Source of the DNA: Alloactinosynnema sp. L-07
Lineage (GTDB): Bacteria > Actinomycetota > Actinomycetes > Mycobacteriales > Pseudonocardiaceae
DNA: 64,000 bases
Assembly: GCF_900070365.1 (NCBI RefSeq)
Contig: NZ_LN850107.1
Coordinates: forward strand, 4,340,001 to 4,404,000
Reading direction: 5' to 3'
Shown here piece after piece: positions 16,305 through 24,714 of this stretch (positions are counted from its first letter, which is position 1; each line of letters begins with the position of its first letter). Under the pieces are notes generated by a model that saw only the letters and a program-made list of their open reading frames with translations, was not told the DNA's origin and did no database searches. Both the position numbers and the translations under genes were made by a program.

Positions 16305-16333
16305 TTGACTCAACCTTTGTCTCACCCTTAAAC
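16305..16333 (+). promoter_or_regulatory. Possible rightward promoter facing the nested palindrome
   Basis: TTGACT (16305-16310) and TTAAAC (16328-16333) are 17 bases apart on the plus strand. Downstream there is no good ORF for 400 bases, only the nested inverted repeat at 16427-16556, so a structured non-coding transcript is conceivable. Confidence 0.35.
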
Positions 16334-16426
16334 CTCATTTGAACTGGCCTTTCGCTCTTACGGGAGTAAGATGACCGAGCAAACCCGGGGGCTCGGAAAT
16401 GGTGTCGATAAACATTCTTTCGGCCG

Positions 16427-16556
16427 CCCCCTCGCGCATTTATCGCCTTATGGCGGGGCGGTCGGGTCACGGGTCGAGCGCAGCGAGATCGCGCAGCGAC
16501 GCCGTAGGCGCCCTTGACGCGGCCGCCCCGCCATAAGACGCTCCGAAGCGAGGGGG
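16427..16556. repeat. Nested long inverted repeat (130 bases)
   Basis: An inner 15-bp perfect stem (16447-16461, CTTATGGCGGGGCGG, with 16523-16537) and an outer 9-bp stem (16427-16435 with 16548-16556) enclose a 61-base loop. The loop holds the direct repeat GCGCAGCGA. It is non-coding on both strands by eye. Candidates are a single-strand replication origin, a secondary oriT or a structured RNA. Confidence 0.75.
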
Positions 16557-16757
16557 TACTGGTGAGTCGCCCTACTCGAGCCGCGGACCCGGGCGCCTCG
16601 CGTGCCGGGCACGGACGGGTCGGGCGCCGATAGACTTCGTGTTGTGGTGTGGGAATTGGGTGTAGTGAGCCCGAATGCCCCGCGCCGCTACGGTGTCGGC
16701 ATGGTTCTTGGCGGAGCCGCTTTGGCGGTAAGTCTTCGGACTTCTGTGCCGACCCGG

Positions 16758-16791
16758 GTGGAGGGCGTGCCCGGCCGGGCACGCCCTCCAC
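16758..16791 (-). terminator. Terminator of the dprA-like/PP2C operon
   Basis: A loopless 34-base perfect palindrome (17-bp arms, GTGGAGGGCGTGCCCGG in each direction) lies 3 bases beyond the PP2C stop codon. Confidence 0.75.
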
Positions 16792-16794
16792 TCA

Positions 16795-17715
16795 TCAGAC
16801 GATGCGGTCGACGACCACCGCGGTTGCATTGTCGGTGCCCCCGTTGAGTTGAGCGAAGTCGGTGATCCGGGCGGCCAGTTCGCTTGGGTGCTGGTAGCGG
16901 TCCGCGGCAGTACTGATGGCGGCGGCGGGAAGTGCTCTGTGGAGACCGTCGCTGATCAGAAGCAAGCGAGGGTGTTCGCCCCACGTGCGAGTCATACCGG
17001 CCACACTCAACCCGGATCCGACGACAGTGGTGCACACGGTCTCGTCGTGGCGCGCGGCCACGTCGGCCGGGCCGTTGGCGTCGCGGACGATCTGGCCGAG
17101 GGTGTGGTCGGTGGTCAACTGGCGCAGGCCACCGTCACGGAGATAGGCGCGGCTGTCGCCGAACCAGGCAATGTCCCAGCCCCCGCCGTCGATGTCGGCC
17201 ATCGCGACGGCGACGACCATCACGACGTCGCCGATCGGTTCCCAGGGGGCGATATCGCTCAACGCGACCTTGGCGCCGTGCAGCCCGGCGACGGCGGGGC
17301 CGCCGACGGCCGCGTCGGCCGCTGCCCGTGCGGCGATCCGCGCGGTCATTGCGATGTCGCGATTGTCGCCGAGGCCGTCGGCCAGGGCGAAGGCGGCGCG
17401 ACCGGTGGTGTCGTCCACCGCCGTCGCCACGGCGTCGGTGTTCCACCGATGCAGGCCGGTGAGGCTCGCGGTGCCGATGCGGAACACCGGGAGCGTCGGC
17501 GGTCGGTCGCGATGTGCTTTGGCCGTGGCTCGTGCTTGTGCGCGGCTGGCCGCCGGCGCGAACCAGCCGCACACGCATGAGGCGAAGACGTGCAGTCCTG
17601 CGCTCACGCTCTGCGGAACCAGCCAACGCCAGTAGGCGTCGTCGTCGTCGACCGACACGGTCCTTGTGTTGTGCAGGAGCCCTTCGTTGTCTGGCCTGTG
17701 GTTGGACTGAGTCAT
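16795..17715 (-). CDS. PP2C-type protein phosphatase
   Basis: A 306-residue metal-dependent Ser/Thr phosphatase-like protein. ATG 17715 overlaps the upstream DprA-like stop (ATGA). After an N-terminal ~85-residue region with CVCGWFAP, PP2C motifs appear in order: HRWNTDAV, AFALADGLGDN (metal Asp), WDIAWFGDSRAYL, LLLISDGL and GGTDNATAVVV (final metal Asp). The phosphatase core appears complete. Coupling of a phosphatase to a DNA-processing protein on a mobile element is unusual; the substrate is unknown. Confidence 0.88.
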   Translation of the reverse strand: MTQSNHRPDNEGLLHNTRTVSVDDDDAYWRWLVPQSVSAGLHVFASCVCGWFAPAASRAQARATAKAHRDRPPTLPVFRIGTASLTGLHRWNTDAVATAVDDTTGRAAFALADGLGDNRDIAMTARIAARAAADAAVGGPAVAGLHGAKVALSDIAPWEPIGDVVMVVAVAMADIDGGGWDIAWFGDSRAYLRDGGLRQLTTDHTLGQIVRDANGPADVAARHDETVCTTVVGSGLSVAGMTRTWGEHPRLLLISDGLHRALPAAAISTAADRYQHPSELAARITDFAQLNGGTDNATAVVVDRIV

Positions 17716-18647
17716 CGCGGCGCACCCTGCCCGTCCGGCGTGATCGCCGCCAGGATCTCCTCGACCGTGGTGACAGGGGTGGCCATGCCCTCGCGCATCA
17801 GGCTGTGGCAACCGACAGAAACGACTGACGTGATCGGGCCGGGAACAGCGAGTGCGGGCTTGCCGAGTTGGGCCGCTGTGGCCGCGATCAGTTTGGATCC
17901 GCTGCGTATCCCGGCCTCAACGATGACGGTCGCCGCGCCCGACGCGGCGAGCAGGCGGCTGCGGACCAGGAAACGGTGTCGGGTGGGGTGAGAACGCGGC
18001 GGGTACTCGCTGACCACCGCGCCCCGCTCGGCGATGTTGCCCAGCAGTCGTTGGTGTCCTGCCGGGTACGGCACGTCGATTCCGCACGCGACGACCGCGA
18101 TCGTGGTGCCCTCGGCGTTGAGGGCGCCGCGGTGCGCTGCGCCGTCGATGCCGAAGGACGCTCCGGACACGATGGTGTGACCGTGTTCGGCGAGGCTGTA
18201 GGCGAAGTCCGAGGCGACGTATTCGCCGTAGCCGGTGGCGGCGCGGGCGCCGGTGATTGTCACGGCGCGCTGAAGCACCTCGGCGAGGTTGGCGGGCCCG
18301 CGCACCCAGAGTGCGATCGGCGTTCCGGGGCATCGGAGGCTGGGGGCGCAGGTGGTGAGCGGACGTAGTTGTGCGTCTGGCCACTCGGCGTCTTCGGGGA
18401 TGACCAGGCGTGCGCCGATCCCGGCCATGGCGGCGATGTCGTCGTCGCCGTTGACGCTGTGGCGGGCGCTTGTGATGTCGAGGACAGGTGTGGGGGCGTC
18501 GCGCGCGGCGATCCGCTGCGCGGCGACGACGGGTCCGTGGGTGTCGATGAAGGCGTTGAGCGCGGGCGCGGGTGGTTCGGCTACGCCCAGCAGGTACGCG
18601 CGCGCCGCGCGAATCGTGTCGAGGTGGTCGGTGGACATGTCGTTCAT
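17712..18647 (-). CDS. DprA/Smf-like DNA-processing protein
   Basis: A 311-residue Rossmann-fold protein of the DprA family, which binds single-stranded DNA and loads RecA in transformation. ATG 18647 is preceded by AAAGGAAC. The conserved core reads AVTITGARAATGYGEYVASDFAYSL (split over two motifs), IVSGASFGIDGAAHRGAL, VACGIDVPYPAGHQRLL, ERGAVVSEYPP and a final SGSKLIAATAAQLGKPALAVPG. The N-terminal helical domain is short and no C-terminal winged helix is present. Being next to SSB and on a relaxase-bearing element, it probably acts on incoming or transferred single strands rather than as the housekeeping DprA. Confidence 0.88.
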   Translation of the reverse strand: MNDMSTDHLDTIRAARAYLLGVAEPPAPALNAFIDTHGPVVAAQRIAARDAPTPVLDITSARHSVNGDDDIAAMAGIGARLVIPEDAEWPDAQLRPLTTCAPSLRCPGTPIALWVRGPANLAEVLQRAVTITGARAATGYGEYVASDFAYSLAEHGHTIVSGASFGIDGAAHRGALNAEGTTIAVVACGIDVPYPAGHQRLLGNIAERGAVVSEYPPRSHPTRHRFLVRSRLLAASGAATVIVEAGIRSGSKLIAATAAQLGKPALAVPGPITSVVSVGCHSLMREGMATPVTTVEEILAAITPDGQGAPR

Positions 18648-18675
18648 GGCTGTTCCTTTGGGTTTCGCGGCATGC

Positions 18676-18710
18676 ACGACCGGCCGGACGGGTGTCGTCC
18701 GGCCAGTCGT
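18676..18710 (-). terminator. Intercistronic hairpin between SSB and DprA-like genes
   Basis: GGCCGGAC/GTCCGGCC with flanking ACGAC/GTCGT arms (one mismatch) forms a strong stem 30 bases after the SSB stop. It could terminate or attenuate SSB transcription. Confidence 0.55.
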
Positions 18711-18739
18711 GTCGATGTCTGAGTGGGTGGAACTCGGGA

Positions 18740-19186
18740 TCAGAACGGGGGGTTGTCGCCGCCGGATCCCTCAGCGGGGCCGCTCCACGCGTCGTCGGCG
18801 GGCGGCTCGGCCGCGGTGGTGCGGGCGGCCTTCATCACCTTCGCGGTGGCGTAGCGCAGCGATGGTCCGACCTCGTCGACGTCGAGTTCGACGAGGGTGC
18901 GCTTCTCGCCCGCGTTGGTCTCGAACGAGCGCTGCTTGAGCTTTCCGCTGACGATGACGCGGGTGCCCTTGGTCAAGCTCTCGGCGACGTGTTCGGCGGG
19001 CTGCTGCCAGATGTTGCAGCGCAGAAACAAGGTCGCGCCGTCACGCCACTCCCCCGACTGCTTGTCGAAGGTGCGCGGGGTCGAGGCCACGGTGAAGCCG
19101 GTGACGGCCGCGCCGGATGGGGTGTATCGCAGTTCCGGGTCGGCGGTCAGGTTACCGATGATCGTGATGGGCGTTTCGCCAGCCAT
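18740..19186 (-). CDS. ssb: Single-stranded DNA-binding protein
   Basis: A 148-residue OB-fold protein: [19 protein letters not shown] at the N-terminus, [20 protein letters not shown] in the middle, [12 protein letters not shown], and the acidic C-terminal tip ending DNPPF that recruits partner proteins. ATG 19186 has GGAG upstream. It is probably an element-encoded SSB supporting transfer or replication, since it lies with the relaxase and DprA-like genes. The linker is shorter than in chromosomal actinomycete SSB. Confidence 0.93.
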   Translation of the reverse strand: MAGETPITIIGNLTADPELRYTPSGAAVTGFTVASTPRTFDKQSGEWRDGATLFLRCNIWQQPAEHVAESLTKGTRVIVSGKLKQRSFETNAGEKRTLVELDVDEVGPSLRYATAKVMKAARTTAAEPPADDAWSGPAEGSGGDNPPF

Positions 19187-19273
19187 GACGTCTCCTAACG
19201 ACGACAGCTCCTTGCCGCCACCCTCACCCGAGGTGGGTGCGGGATCGAGGTGCTGTCGATCTGCGGCTGGCCC

Positions 19274-19370
19274 ATCGGGTGGGGGTGTCGGGGCACGGGG
19301 TGGGTCCCGGGGGCTTCGGAGCTTGCGGAGAAGGTCATGGGTGCCCCTTGCCCCGACACCCCCACCCGAT
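19274..19370. repeat. 22-bp perfect inverted repeat
   Basis: Bases 19274-19295 (ATCGGGTGGGGGTGTCGG...) are the exact reverse complement of 19349-19370, with a 53-base loop. It is upstream of ssb (transcribed leftward) in a 390-base stretch without a convincing gene. It resembles the nested repeats at 16.4 and 33.3 kb in scale but not in sequence. Confidence 0.8.
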
Positions 19371-19576
19371 TCGCTCGCTGCGGGTCGGCGGCTCCTTGGT
19401 CACGGAGCCATGCCACCATCCGCCTACTCCGACTTCCTGACGTCCTGCAGGTCGAACGCGGCGGCAACGTGCTCGGCGGTGGGCAGCGGCGCCGCGGCGA
19501 GGTCGGCCAGTGTCCAGGCGACAGAAAGGAAAGCGATCTAGCTGACCTTCTACGCCTCCGACCCCATACGGAGGAC

Positions 19577-20180
19577 GCTGTGGACCGCCACGACCTGCCC
19601 GACAACGACTATGACAACCCCGACCGCCCGCCCCGCTGGATGATCGTGGCGTTCGTGACCCACGTCCCGCTCGCACTGATCGGCGCGTGGATGCTCCACG
19701 GCCGCGCGGGTGTCATCGGCCTGGCGTGCGTGATGGCCGCGACGTTCACCTTCACCGCCATCGCCGACCGGGCAGGAGTCGCCGCTGGCCGCCGCGCATT
19801 CCGCCACCTCTACGACGAGGAGCCGCCCCGGCCGTTCTCGCTGCTGCCAAATATTAGGTGCGGCGCTAGCTATTGCAGCTGTCGCCGTCGTGATCGTGCT
19901 GGTTGCCAACGAACCTGCGGCGTCGGCCCCGCCCGCCGCAGCCGCCCAGCAGACATGGACCGGCGCCTATGGCGAGTGGCCGCCGACGGACCCGATCCCG
20001 CACCCGGACGGCACGGTCGCGTACCGCTGGTACCGCATCAGCGACGCCACCATGGCGCGCATCGAGGACTGCATGGTCCGCAACCAGGCCAGCATCGGGC
20101 GTGACCGGGTGATGGAGTGGTGCGCGAGGCGCGGACCACTCCATCACCTACACGGTGACCATCGAGATCAGACCCGCCCG
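19577..20180 (+). pseudogene. Frameshifted small membrane protein
   Basis: One frame from GTG 19577 encodes an acidic N-terminus and two membrane helices (WMIVAFVTHVPLALIGAWML and GVIGLACVMAATFTFTAIA), then AGRRAFRHLYDEEPPRPFSLL. Near 19855 the reading must shift by one base to reach a third helix (LGAALAIAAVAVVIVLVAN) and an extracellular-looking part (WTGAYGEWPPTDPIPHPDG). A 14-bp inverted repeat (20108-20121 with 20135-20148) lies near its 3' end and may have disrupted it. I do not recognise the family; small membrane proteins of this kind are common in actinomycete plasmids next to DUF2637 genes. Confidence 0.5.
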
Positions 20181-20393
20181 ATGAGCGCGGCAGCGAACGG
20201 CGCGGTCGTGCTGGACAAGGTGCGGACGGCGTTGGCGGAGGCGGCGGAGTCGGGGGAGGCGCGTCCTGGCCGCCCGGCGCTGGTCCGGCTGACCGGCGCG
20301 ACGGATCACCAGGTGCGTCGTGCGTTGGCGGAACTGCTACACCGCCCACCAGCGCTGGCGAGCCTGGCGACCACATCCCACCACCCCTGGTGA
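20181..20393 (+). CDS. Small HTH protein
   Basis: A 70-residue frame with an HTH-like segment (ARPGRPALVRLTGATDHQVRRALAEL). It is similar in arrangement to the HTH region at 4500 and is followed by a DUF2637 sequence. It may be a stand-alone gene or the N-terminal part of a now frameshifted HTH-DUF2637 protein. It is also in frame with the upstream membrane-protein segment, so the start is not certain. Confidence 0.5.
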   Translation: MSAAANGAVVLDKVRTALAEAAESGEARPGRPALVRLTGATDHQVRRALAELLHRPPALASLATTSHHPW

Positions 20394-20454
20394 CGCTGGC
20401 GAACTGGCTGTCGCCAGTGCCACACCAGCACCCGATGTGCCCGCGCCACCCAGG

Positions 20455-20922
20455 GTGGGGCAGCCGCGCCCATGGCCGCTGCTGGTGATCGGCCTGGCGG
20501 CGGCGGTCGCGGTCTGGTCAGGTTGGGTGGGCCTGGGTGAGATGGCTGGTTTCGGCGTGATCCGGCCGCTGCCGGGCATCTTGGATGGGCTGCGGATCAA
20601 CGTGCGGTGGTGCTGCCGTTGTCGGTGGAGGCGTACGCGGCGTACGCGCTGCGGGTGTGGCTGGGCGGCACCTGGCGCAGTGCCCGCACGCTGGCGTTCG
20701 CCAGGTGGTCGGCGATCGCCAGCCTGGTGATCGGTGCTGGGCGCACAGGTCGCCTACCACCTCATGTCGGCGGCCGGGTACACGCGCGCGCCGTGGCCGG
20801 TGGTGATGTCGGTGGCGATCGTGCCGGTCGTGGTGTTGGGGCTGGCGTCGGCGCTGGCGAAGCTGGTCACCAACGACGCGGTCCATGACCACCACTGCCG
20901 TGGGAATACGGTTCGTCCGTGA
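20455..20922 (+). pseudogene. Frameshifted DUF2637 membrane protein
   Basis: The frame starting near GTG 20455 gives LLVIGLAAAVAVWSGWVGLG, EMAGFGVIRPLPGILDGL. It must shift near 20605 to VVLPLSVEAYAAYALRVWLG and ARWSAIASLVIG, and shift back near 20735 to VLGAQVAYHLMSAAGYTRAPW and VVVLGLASALAKLV. Together these are the four helices of DUF2637 in normal order. The two shifts compensate each other, so either the gene is recently broken or two single-base errors are present. Compare the shorter remnant at 4500-4993. Confidence 0.7.
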
Positions 20923-21581
20923 ACGCGGACGTGATCGTGACTGGCGCCTTTACCTTGGTCGCAGCGCTCGGCGGCGTGTGGCTGACACAGCGCCATGTGG
21001 CACGGGAGGCTGAGCGTGCCCGTGCCGAGGTTCGGCGCGGTGAGCTACGAAAGGTTGTCTCGGAGCTTCTTCTCGCCGGGCGCTCCAAGGTGAGCACTTT
21101 TCAGGTGCTGATACCGGGGTTTACGAAGTTCTCGCTAGCGGACTACGCCGAGTTTGTCGAAACCGACTCGGGCAAAGAATTGAAGCGCGTGAACGGCGAG
21201 CTAACACGGACACTCGCCCAGGCCAGCCTTCTTGTCGGCGACCCGCCGATCCTCGCGGCTATCAGAGATGTGCACCGACTTGACCTGGGGTTCGCCAGCA
21301 AAGCGATGGGACCAATCTGGGATAAGTCGAAAGACTTCGACGGCGTGCTCGAAGGACTTGAGTACGTGGCGAGCCTGGGAGCTGCGTTGCACAGTCTTGA
21401 ACTCGCTGCCGCCCCGCTCCTCCGCGCCCCGGTGACGCCGCCAGAACAGTTGACGAGGCGCACGCTTCGAACGCTTCGCGCGCTACCCAGGCGGCTGTAC
21501 CGCTGGTGGGCCAGCTTGAACAGCCTCATGCCGACGCCGTGTATCGAGGCGTCCTCGGTCGATGACAGTGGGATGCGGTAA
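20919..21581 (+). CDS. Membrane-anchored hypothetical protein
   Basis: A 220-residue protein from GTG 20919. One N-terminal helix (VIVTGAFTLVAALGGVWLTQ) is followed by a charged coiled region (REAERARAEVRRGELRKVVSELL) and a soluble domain. The same one-helix-plus-charged-domain plan occurs in the protein at 23320-23799, so the two may be distant relatives. No catalytic motif is recognised. Confidence 0.6.
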   Translation: MNADVIVTGAFTLVAALGGVWLTQRHVAREAERARAEVRRGELRKVVSELLLAGRSKVSTFQVLIPGFTKFSLADYAEFVETDSGKELKRVNGELTRTLAQASLLVGDPPILAAIRDVHRLDLGFASKAMGPIWDKSKDFDGVLEGLEYVASLGAALHSLELAAAPLLRAPVTPPEQLTRRTLRTLRALPRRLYRWWASLNSLMPTPCIEASSVDDSGMR

Positions 21582-21612
21582 CACGCCACCGCAACGACAC
21601 GATCGGAGAGCC

Positions 21613-21939
21613 ATGACGAATCGATCGGAGCAATCCGGGCGCCCTAAAGCCTGGGTTAGACGGTTTGCTCTAGCCGCACCCAACGCCGCCTTCGCCGTAG
21701 GACTTGTTCTGTCGATTATCTCTCTACCACTGGCGAAGCTTGGACTAGATGGTTTTGGGACGTGGCGCGGCGTTGGCCTCCAGGCCGCAGCTATTGCTCT
21801 CTGCGGGATTGGATTCGACTTCGGCAACCATGGCCCAGGAAATTGGCGCGCGAATATCCTGACCGTGCCCGCTTTGCTCGTCGTTCCGTTCACCAGCTTG
21901 GTGATTCTAATTGAGCTGTTGTCCGCGATTTTCAATTAA
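21613..21939 (+). CDS. Small hypothetical membrane protein
   Basis: A 108-residue protein starting at ATG 21613 after GGAGAG. Three hydrophobic segments (PNAAFAVGLVLSIISLPLA, VGLQAAAIALCGIGF, ILTVPALLVVPFTSLVILI) indicate an integral membrane protein. It follows the 20919 gene by 31 bases and probably shares its transcript. No family is recognised. Confidence 0.6.
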   Translation: MTNRSEQSGRPKAWVRRFALAAPNAAFAVGLVLSIISLPLAKLGLDGFGTWRGVGLQAAAIALCGIGFDFGNHGPGNWRANILTVPALLVVPFTSLVILIELLSAIFN

Positions 21940-21986
21940 TACGACGCGACTCGGAGCAAAATGCTTCGTGAAGCGGCACCATGACG

Positions 21987-22814
21987 CTAGCCGCGCCAAT
22001 GGGCAGCCAGCAACGCGCGCGCTTGGTCGCCCTCGGCAGCAACGGCCCACAGGCGGTCGGTGAGTTCCATGTAGGTCCCGACCTCGTCGGGGTCGGACAC
22101 GTGCGACTCGCCGGTGATCGTCTCGACCATGACGAGGTGGTCGACGATCCAGTAGCCGTGCACCAGCGGGTAGGGCAGCCGCTGTCCGGCCGGGAGGACA
22201 CCAACGCGCACGTTCGGGGTGCCGATCGCGGCGATCAACCGGTGCACCTGGGCTGCCATCACCTCGGGCGTGCCGAGCGGGTGCAGCAACGCCGATTCGG
22301 TCATCAGCAGTTCGATGCTGCGGCCGGGCTCGAACAGGATCTGCTGACGGCGCATCCGAGCGCGGACGCCCTCGGTGATGTCGTCGGCACCACCGTGCAG
22401 GGCGCGGGCGGCCAGTAGGACCGCCCGCGCATAGTCGGCTGTCTGCACCAGGCCGGGAACGACGCCAACATCGACGGCGCGGATCAGACGGGCGTTGGCC
22501 TCCCGGTCGAGCGCATCCTCCTGTATCGACTTGATCCCGGCTTTGAGCTGTTCGCGCCACGACTCGTACGCCTCGCGCACGGTGCCGAGCATCGCCCGCA
22601 GGCGGGCGGCGTCGGCGGCCGGGACGGCGAGCGCGGCAATCCACGCGTCGAGGTCGGCGTCACTGGCGGTCTGCCGCCAGTGTTCGAGCTTGGACAGCTT
22701 CGGCAGGAGCCAGCCGAGCCGGTCGGCGAGTTGGCCGCCGTTGAGCCCGGCGTCCTCGCGGACCTGGCGCATGCGCGCGCCGAACTCGATGCGCCTGTCC
22801 TGGTAGCTGGGCAC
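21987..22814 (-). CDS. XRE-type regulator with DUF5753
   Basis: A 275-residue actinomycete regulator. GTG 22814 was chosen because it sits 8 bases after the stop of the upstream DUF6879 sequence. HTH (residues 8-65): FGARMRQVREDAGLNGGQLADRLG and LPKLSKLE. DUF5753 follows to the end: VVPGLVQTADYARAVL, RMRRQQILFEPGRSIELLMTE (split), VRVGVLPAGQ and VSDPDEVGTY. Such proteins usually pair with small DUF397 or DUF6879 proteins; here the partner is the broken DUF6879 gene just upstream. Confidence 0.88.
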   Translation of the reverse strand: MPSYQDRRIEFGARMRQVREDAGLNGGQLADRLGWLLPKLSKLEHWRQTASDADLDAWIAALAVPAADAARLRAMLGTVREAYESWREQLKAGIKSIQEDALDREANARLIRAVDVGVVPGLVQTADYARAVLLAARALHGGADDITEGVRARMRRQQILFEPGRSIELLMTESALLHPLGTPEVMAAQVHRLIAAIGTPNVRVGVLPAGQRLPYPLVHGYWIVDHLVMVETITGESHVSDPDEVGTYMELTDRLWAVAAEGDQARALLAAHWRG

Positions 22815-22821
22815 CCGGTCC

Positions 22822-23303
22822 TCATCGTCGGCTCGCGTACTCCTCGAACGGGACCGCATCTGCCACGCCACGTCGCGGGTTTCGCGAAAACTCCGCACGG
22901 CCGATCCGGTGACGAGGTCGGCACCGTCGAACCGGCCGTGCTCGTCGATGCGCATCACCGCGGCTTGGGTGTCGTCGAACAGCCAGAAAGTCCTGGCGCG
23001 GCAACCACAGCTCGACGACCTGCGCGTCGGTGAGCACGCGGATCTGTTCACCTGCGGCGATGTTGTAGTCAGTGACGCCCAGCTCGAACCGCAAGTAGTC
23101 GGTCAGCGGGTCGGTGACCATCCGCACCCGCCGGTACGTCTTGCCCGCTGCGGTGTCGGCGCGGATGCGGTCGAGCCATGGCCGCATGTAGGTCAGGTCT
23201 GGGGCGTCACCTCGCAGAACGCGGCCATCGGCTCGTGCTCGTAAGGCTCGTCGTAGGCGGGTTGCGCCTCCCAGCGGAACGCGGTGTCGGTGAAGTCGTG
23301 CAC
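22822..23303 (-). pseudogene. Frameshifted DUF6879 gene
   Basis: From GTG 23303 the frame reads VHDFTDTAFRWEAQPAYDEP, shifts near 23210 to DLTYMRPWLDRIRADTAAGK and DPLTDYLRFELGVTDYNIAAG, shifts near 22995 to TFWLFDDTQAAVMRIDEHG and ETRDVAWQM, and returns near 22860 to AVPFEEYASRR. These are consecutive parts of one DUF6879 protein. Three single-base shifts mean decay or sequence error. Confidence 0.7.
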
Positions 23304-23319
23304 GCGGGTGTCCGAGGCC

Positions 23320-23799
23320 CTACGACCTGCGAAAAAGCCGCCCACCCTGCCGCTTGATCTTGCCGATACCGAGATCGCGCCTGGCAGCGTCGATGAACTC
23401 TCGATGCGCGGCAGCTAGCGCTTCTCGCTTCTCGGGTGGGTAGGTCTCGGCGACCCTCCTGGGCACAGACTTGAAGCTGCGGCGGGGTGCCTCCACTTTG
23501 AACGCTTCGATCAGTTCGTTCACGACGGACGCATATTGGTCGAAGGGCCTCTGAGCGGCCTTGCCCATCATGTGCATCTGAACTTGAGCCGCGAAGACGC
23601 GCTTGCCCGATTCGGTGAGGTCGTCGAGGGTTTTGACCCGGCCGACCATGGCGATGGCGGACAGCGCTTCCGCGTACGCGTCGCGCTGCCATTGGAGCAG
23701 CTTGTCGCCGCGGGTTCGGAGTGCGTTGATCAAGGTGACTGCGATGGTCACGGAGCCGCCTACACCTGCGCCGATTAGGCCAGCGAGCGCCGCGTCCAT
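23320..23799 (-). CDS. Membrane-anchored hypothetical protein
   Basis: A 159-residue protein with one N-terminal helix (LAGLIGAGVGGSVTIAVTLI) and a charged, helical soluble part (WQRDAYAEALSAIAMVG, VVNELIEAFKVEAPRRSFK). The C-terminus is strongly basic. It has no recognised domain. Proteins of this plan recur on the element (see 20919). Confidence 0.6.
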   Translation of the reverse strand: MDAALAGLIGAGVGGSVTIAVTLINALRTRGDKLLQWQRDAYAEALSAIAMVGRVKTLDDLTESGKRVFAAQVQMHMMGKAAQRPFDQYASVVNELIEAFKVEAPRRSFKSVPRRVAETYPPEKREALAAAHREFIDAARRDLGIGKIKRQGGRLFRRS

Positions 23800-23821
23800 C
23801 GTGTACCTGCCTTGTCCTGCG

Positions 23822-24049
23822 TCACCACCGGGTCATGGTGCGTGGCTGGGGATCGTATCGGGCCGGGTCGCCGACATGCCGGTTACACGGCCCGCAGGCC
23901 GCGACCAAGTGTCGCGGGTCGTCGCCGGTCACCGCGCGGCCGAGGACGTGGTGAAACTCTGTCACCCAGCCCGCACACACATCCTTGATCCGCAGCGTGC
24001 AGCGGCCAGCGTTCGTGGCGGCGTTGTCGGCGAGCACCGAGGCGCGCAC
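23822..24049 (-). CDS. Small HNH endonuclease-like protein
   Basis: A 75-residue HNH module: RCTLRIKDVCAGWVTEFHHVLGR (split) provides the Cys pair and the HH, and HLVAACGPCNRHVGDP gives the second Cys pair and Asn/His. The reading frame is coding-like upstream of GTG 24049 (WRRVRASVL) but has no earlier start before a stop, so the gene may be N-terminally trimmed or use this GTG. Similar small HNH proteins occur in phages and mobile elements. Confidence 0.7.
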   Translation of the reverse strand: MRASVLADNAATNAGRCTLRIKDVCAGWVTEFHHVLGRAVTGDDPRHLVAACGPCNRHVGDPARYDPQPRTMTRW

Positions 24050-24115
24050 CCGACGCCATTGACGGGTGCTGCCACGCGCCCACGACCTGCTCGCGGCCCC
24101 AGTGTGCCCTCTCCG

Positions 24116-24349
24116 CTACAACACGCGGGTCACGGCGGGGAAGTACCCGCCTCCCGTACCGTCTCCCCTGCGGCGCAATGGGGGACACTCCACACGTCCA
24201 GCCTCGCGCAGGTCCACGATGATCATTTCGGCCTGACTCGTCGGGATCTCCAACGCCTTGCCGAGTTCTTCGGCTTCGACAGGCTGGTGCGGACGGTTAC
24301 GGAGGCGCGCGCGCAAGTACTCGCACGCGGTTTCAAGGGTCGCAAACAT
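24116..24349 (-). CDS. Small winged-helix protein
   Basis: A 77-residue frame from ATG 24349: FATLETACEYLRARLRNRP, then a probable HTH (VEAEELGKALEIPTSQAEMII) and a wing-like end (RVECPPLRRRGDGTGGGYF). It is probably a DNA-binding regulator. The start is uncertain because no ribosome site precedes it. Confidence 0.5.
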   Translation of the reverse strand: MFATLETACEYLRARLRNRPHQPVEAEELGKALEIPTSQAEMIIVDLREAGRVECPPLRRRGDGTGGGYFPAVTRVL

Positions 24350-24453
24350 GTGTTCGATGCTGGCGCACGGAGGCGGACGTGGCCAACTCGTAGTGCACAA
24401 GTCGGGCACCCGCGTGCCGAGCCGCGCACACCTCGTGCCCCTACCATCCGGGC

Positions 24454-24699
24454 ATGAACCCCGACGAGATGATCGAACGGCTCGAACGCCGTCTCGACGA
24501 GCACAGCGCATCGGCGCAACTCAGCAGGCGGAGCACCGACGCAATCGGATTTGACCCTGTCGCCGTCGCCGACGAGATCGACAAGGACGTCGCCCACACG
24601 CGGTGGATCATCCAGCTATACCGCGAGGGCAAGATCACCGTCGAGCGAGTAGAGGGCTACGCGCGGACCTACCGCGTCATGCCCGACCCGGTCGACTAG
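24454..24699 (+). CDS. Small hypothetical protein
   Basis: An 81-residue acidic helical protein from ATG 24454 (MNPDEMIERLERRLDEHSAS, then IIQLYREGKITVERVEGYAR). No known family is recognised. It is oriented opposite to both neighbours. Confidence 0.5.
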   Translation: MNPDEMIERLERRLDEHSASAQLSRRSTDAIGFDPVAVADEIDKDVAHTRWIIQLYREGKITVERVEGYARTYRVMPDPVD

Positions 24700-24714
24700 C
24701 GGCCTGGCCGGGCT

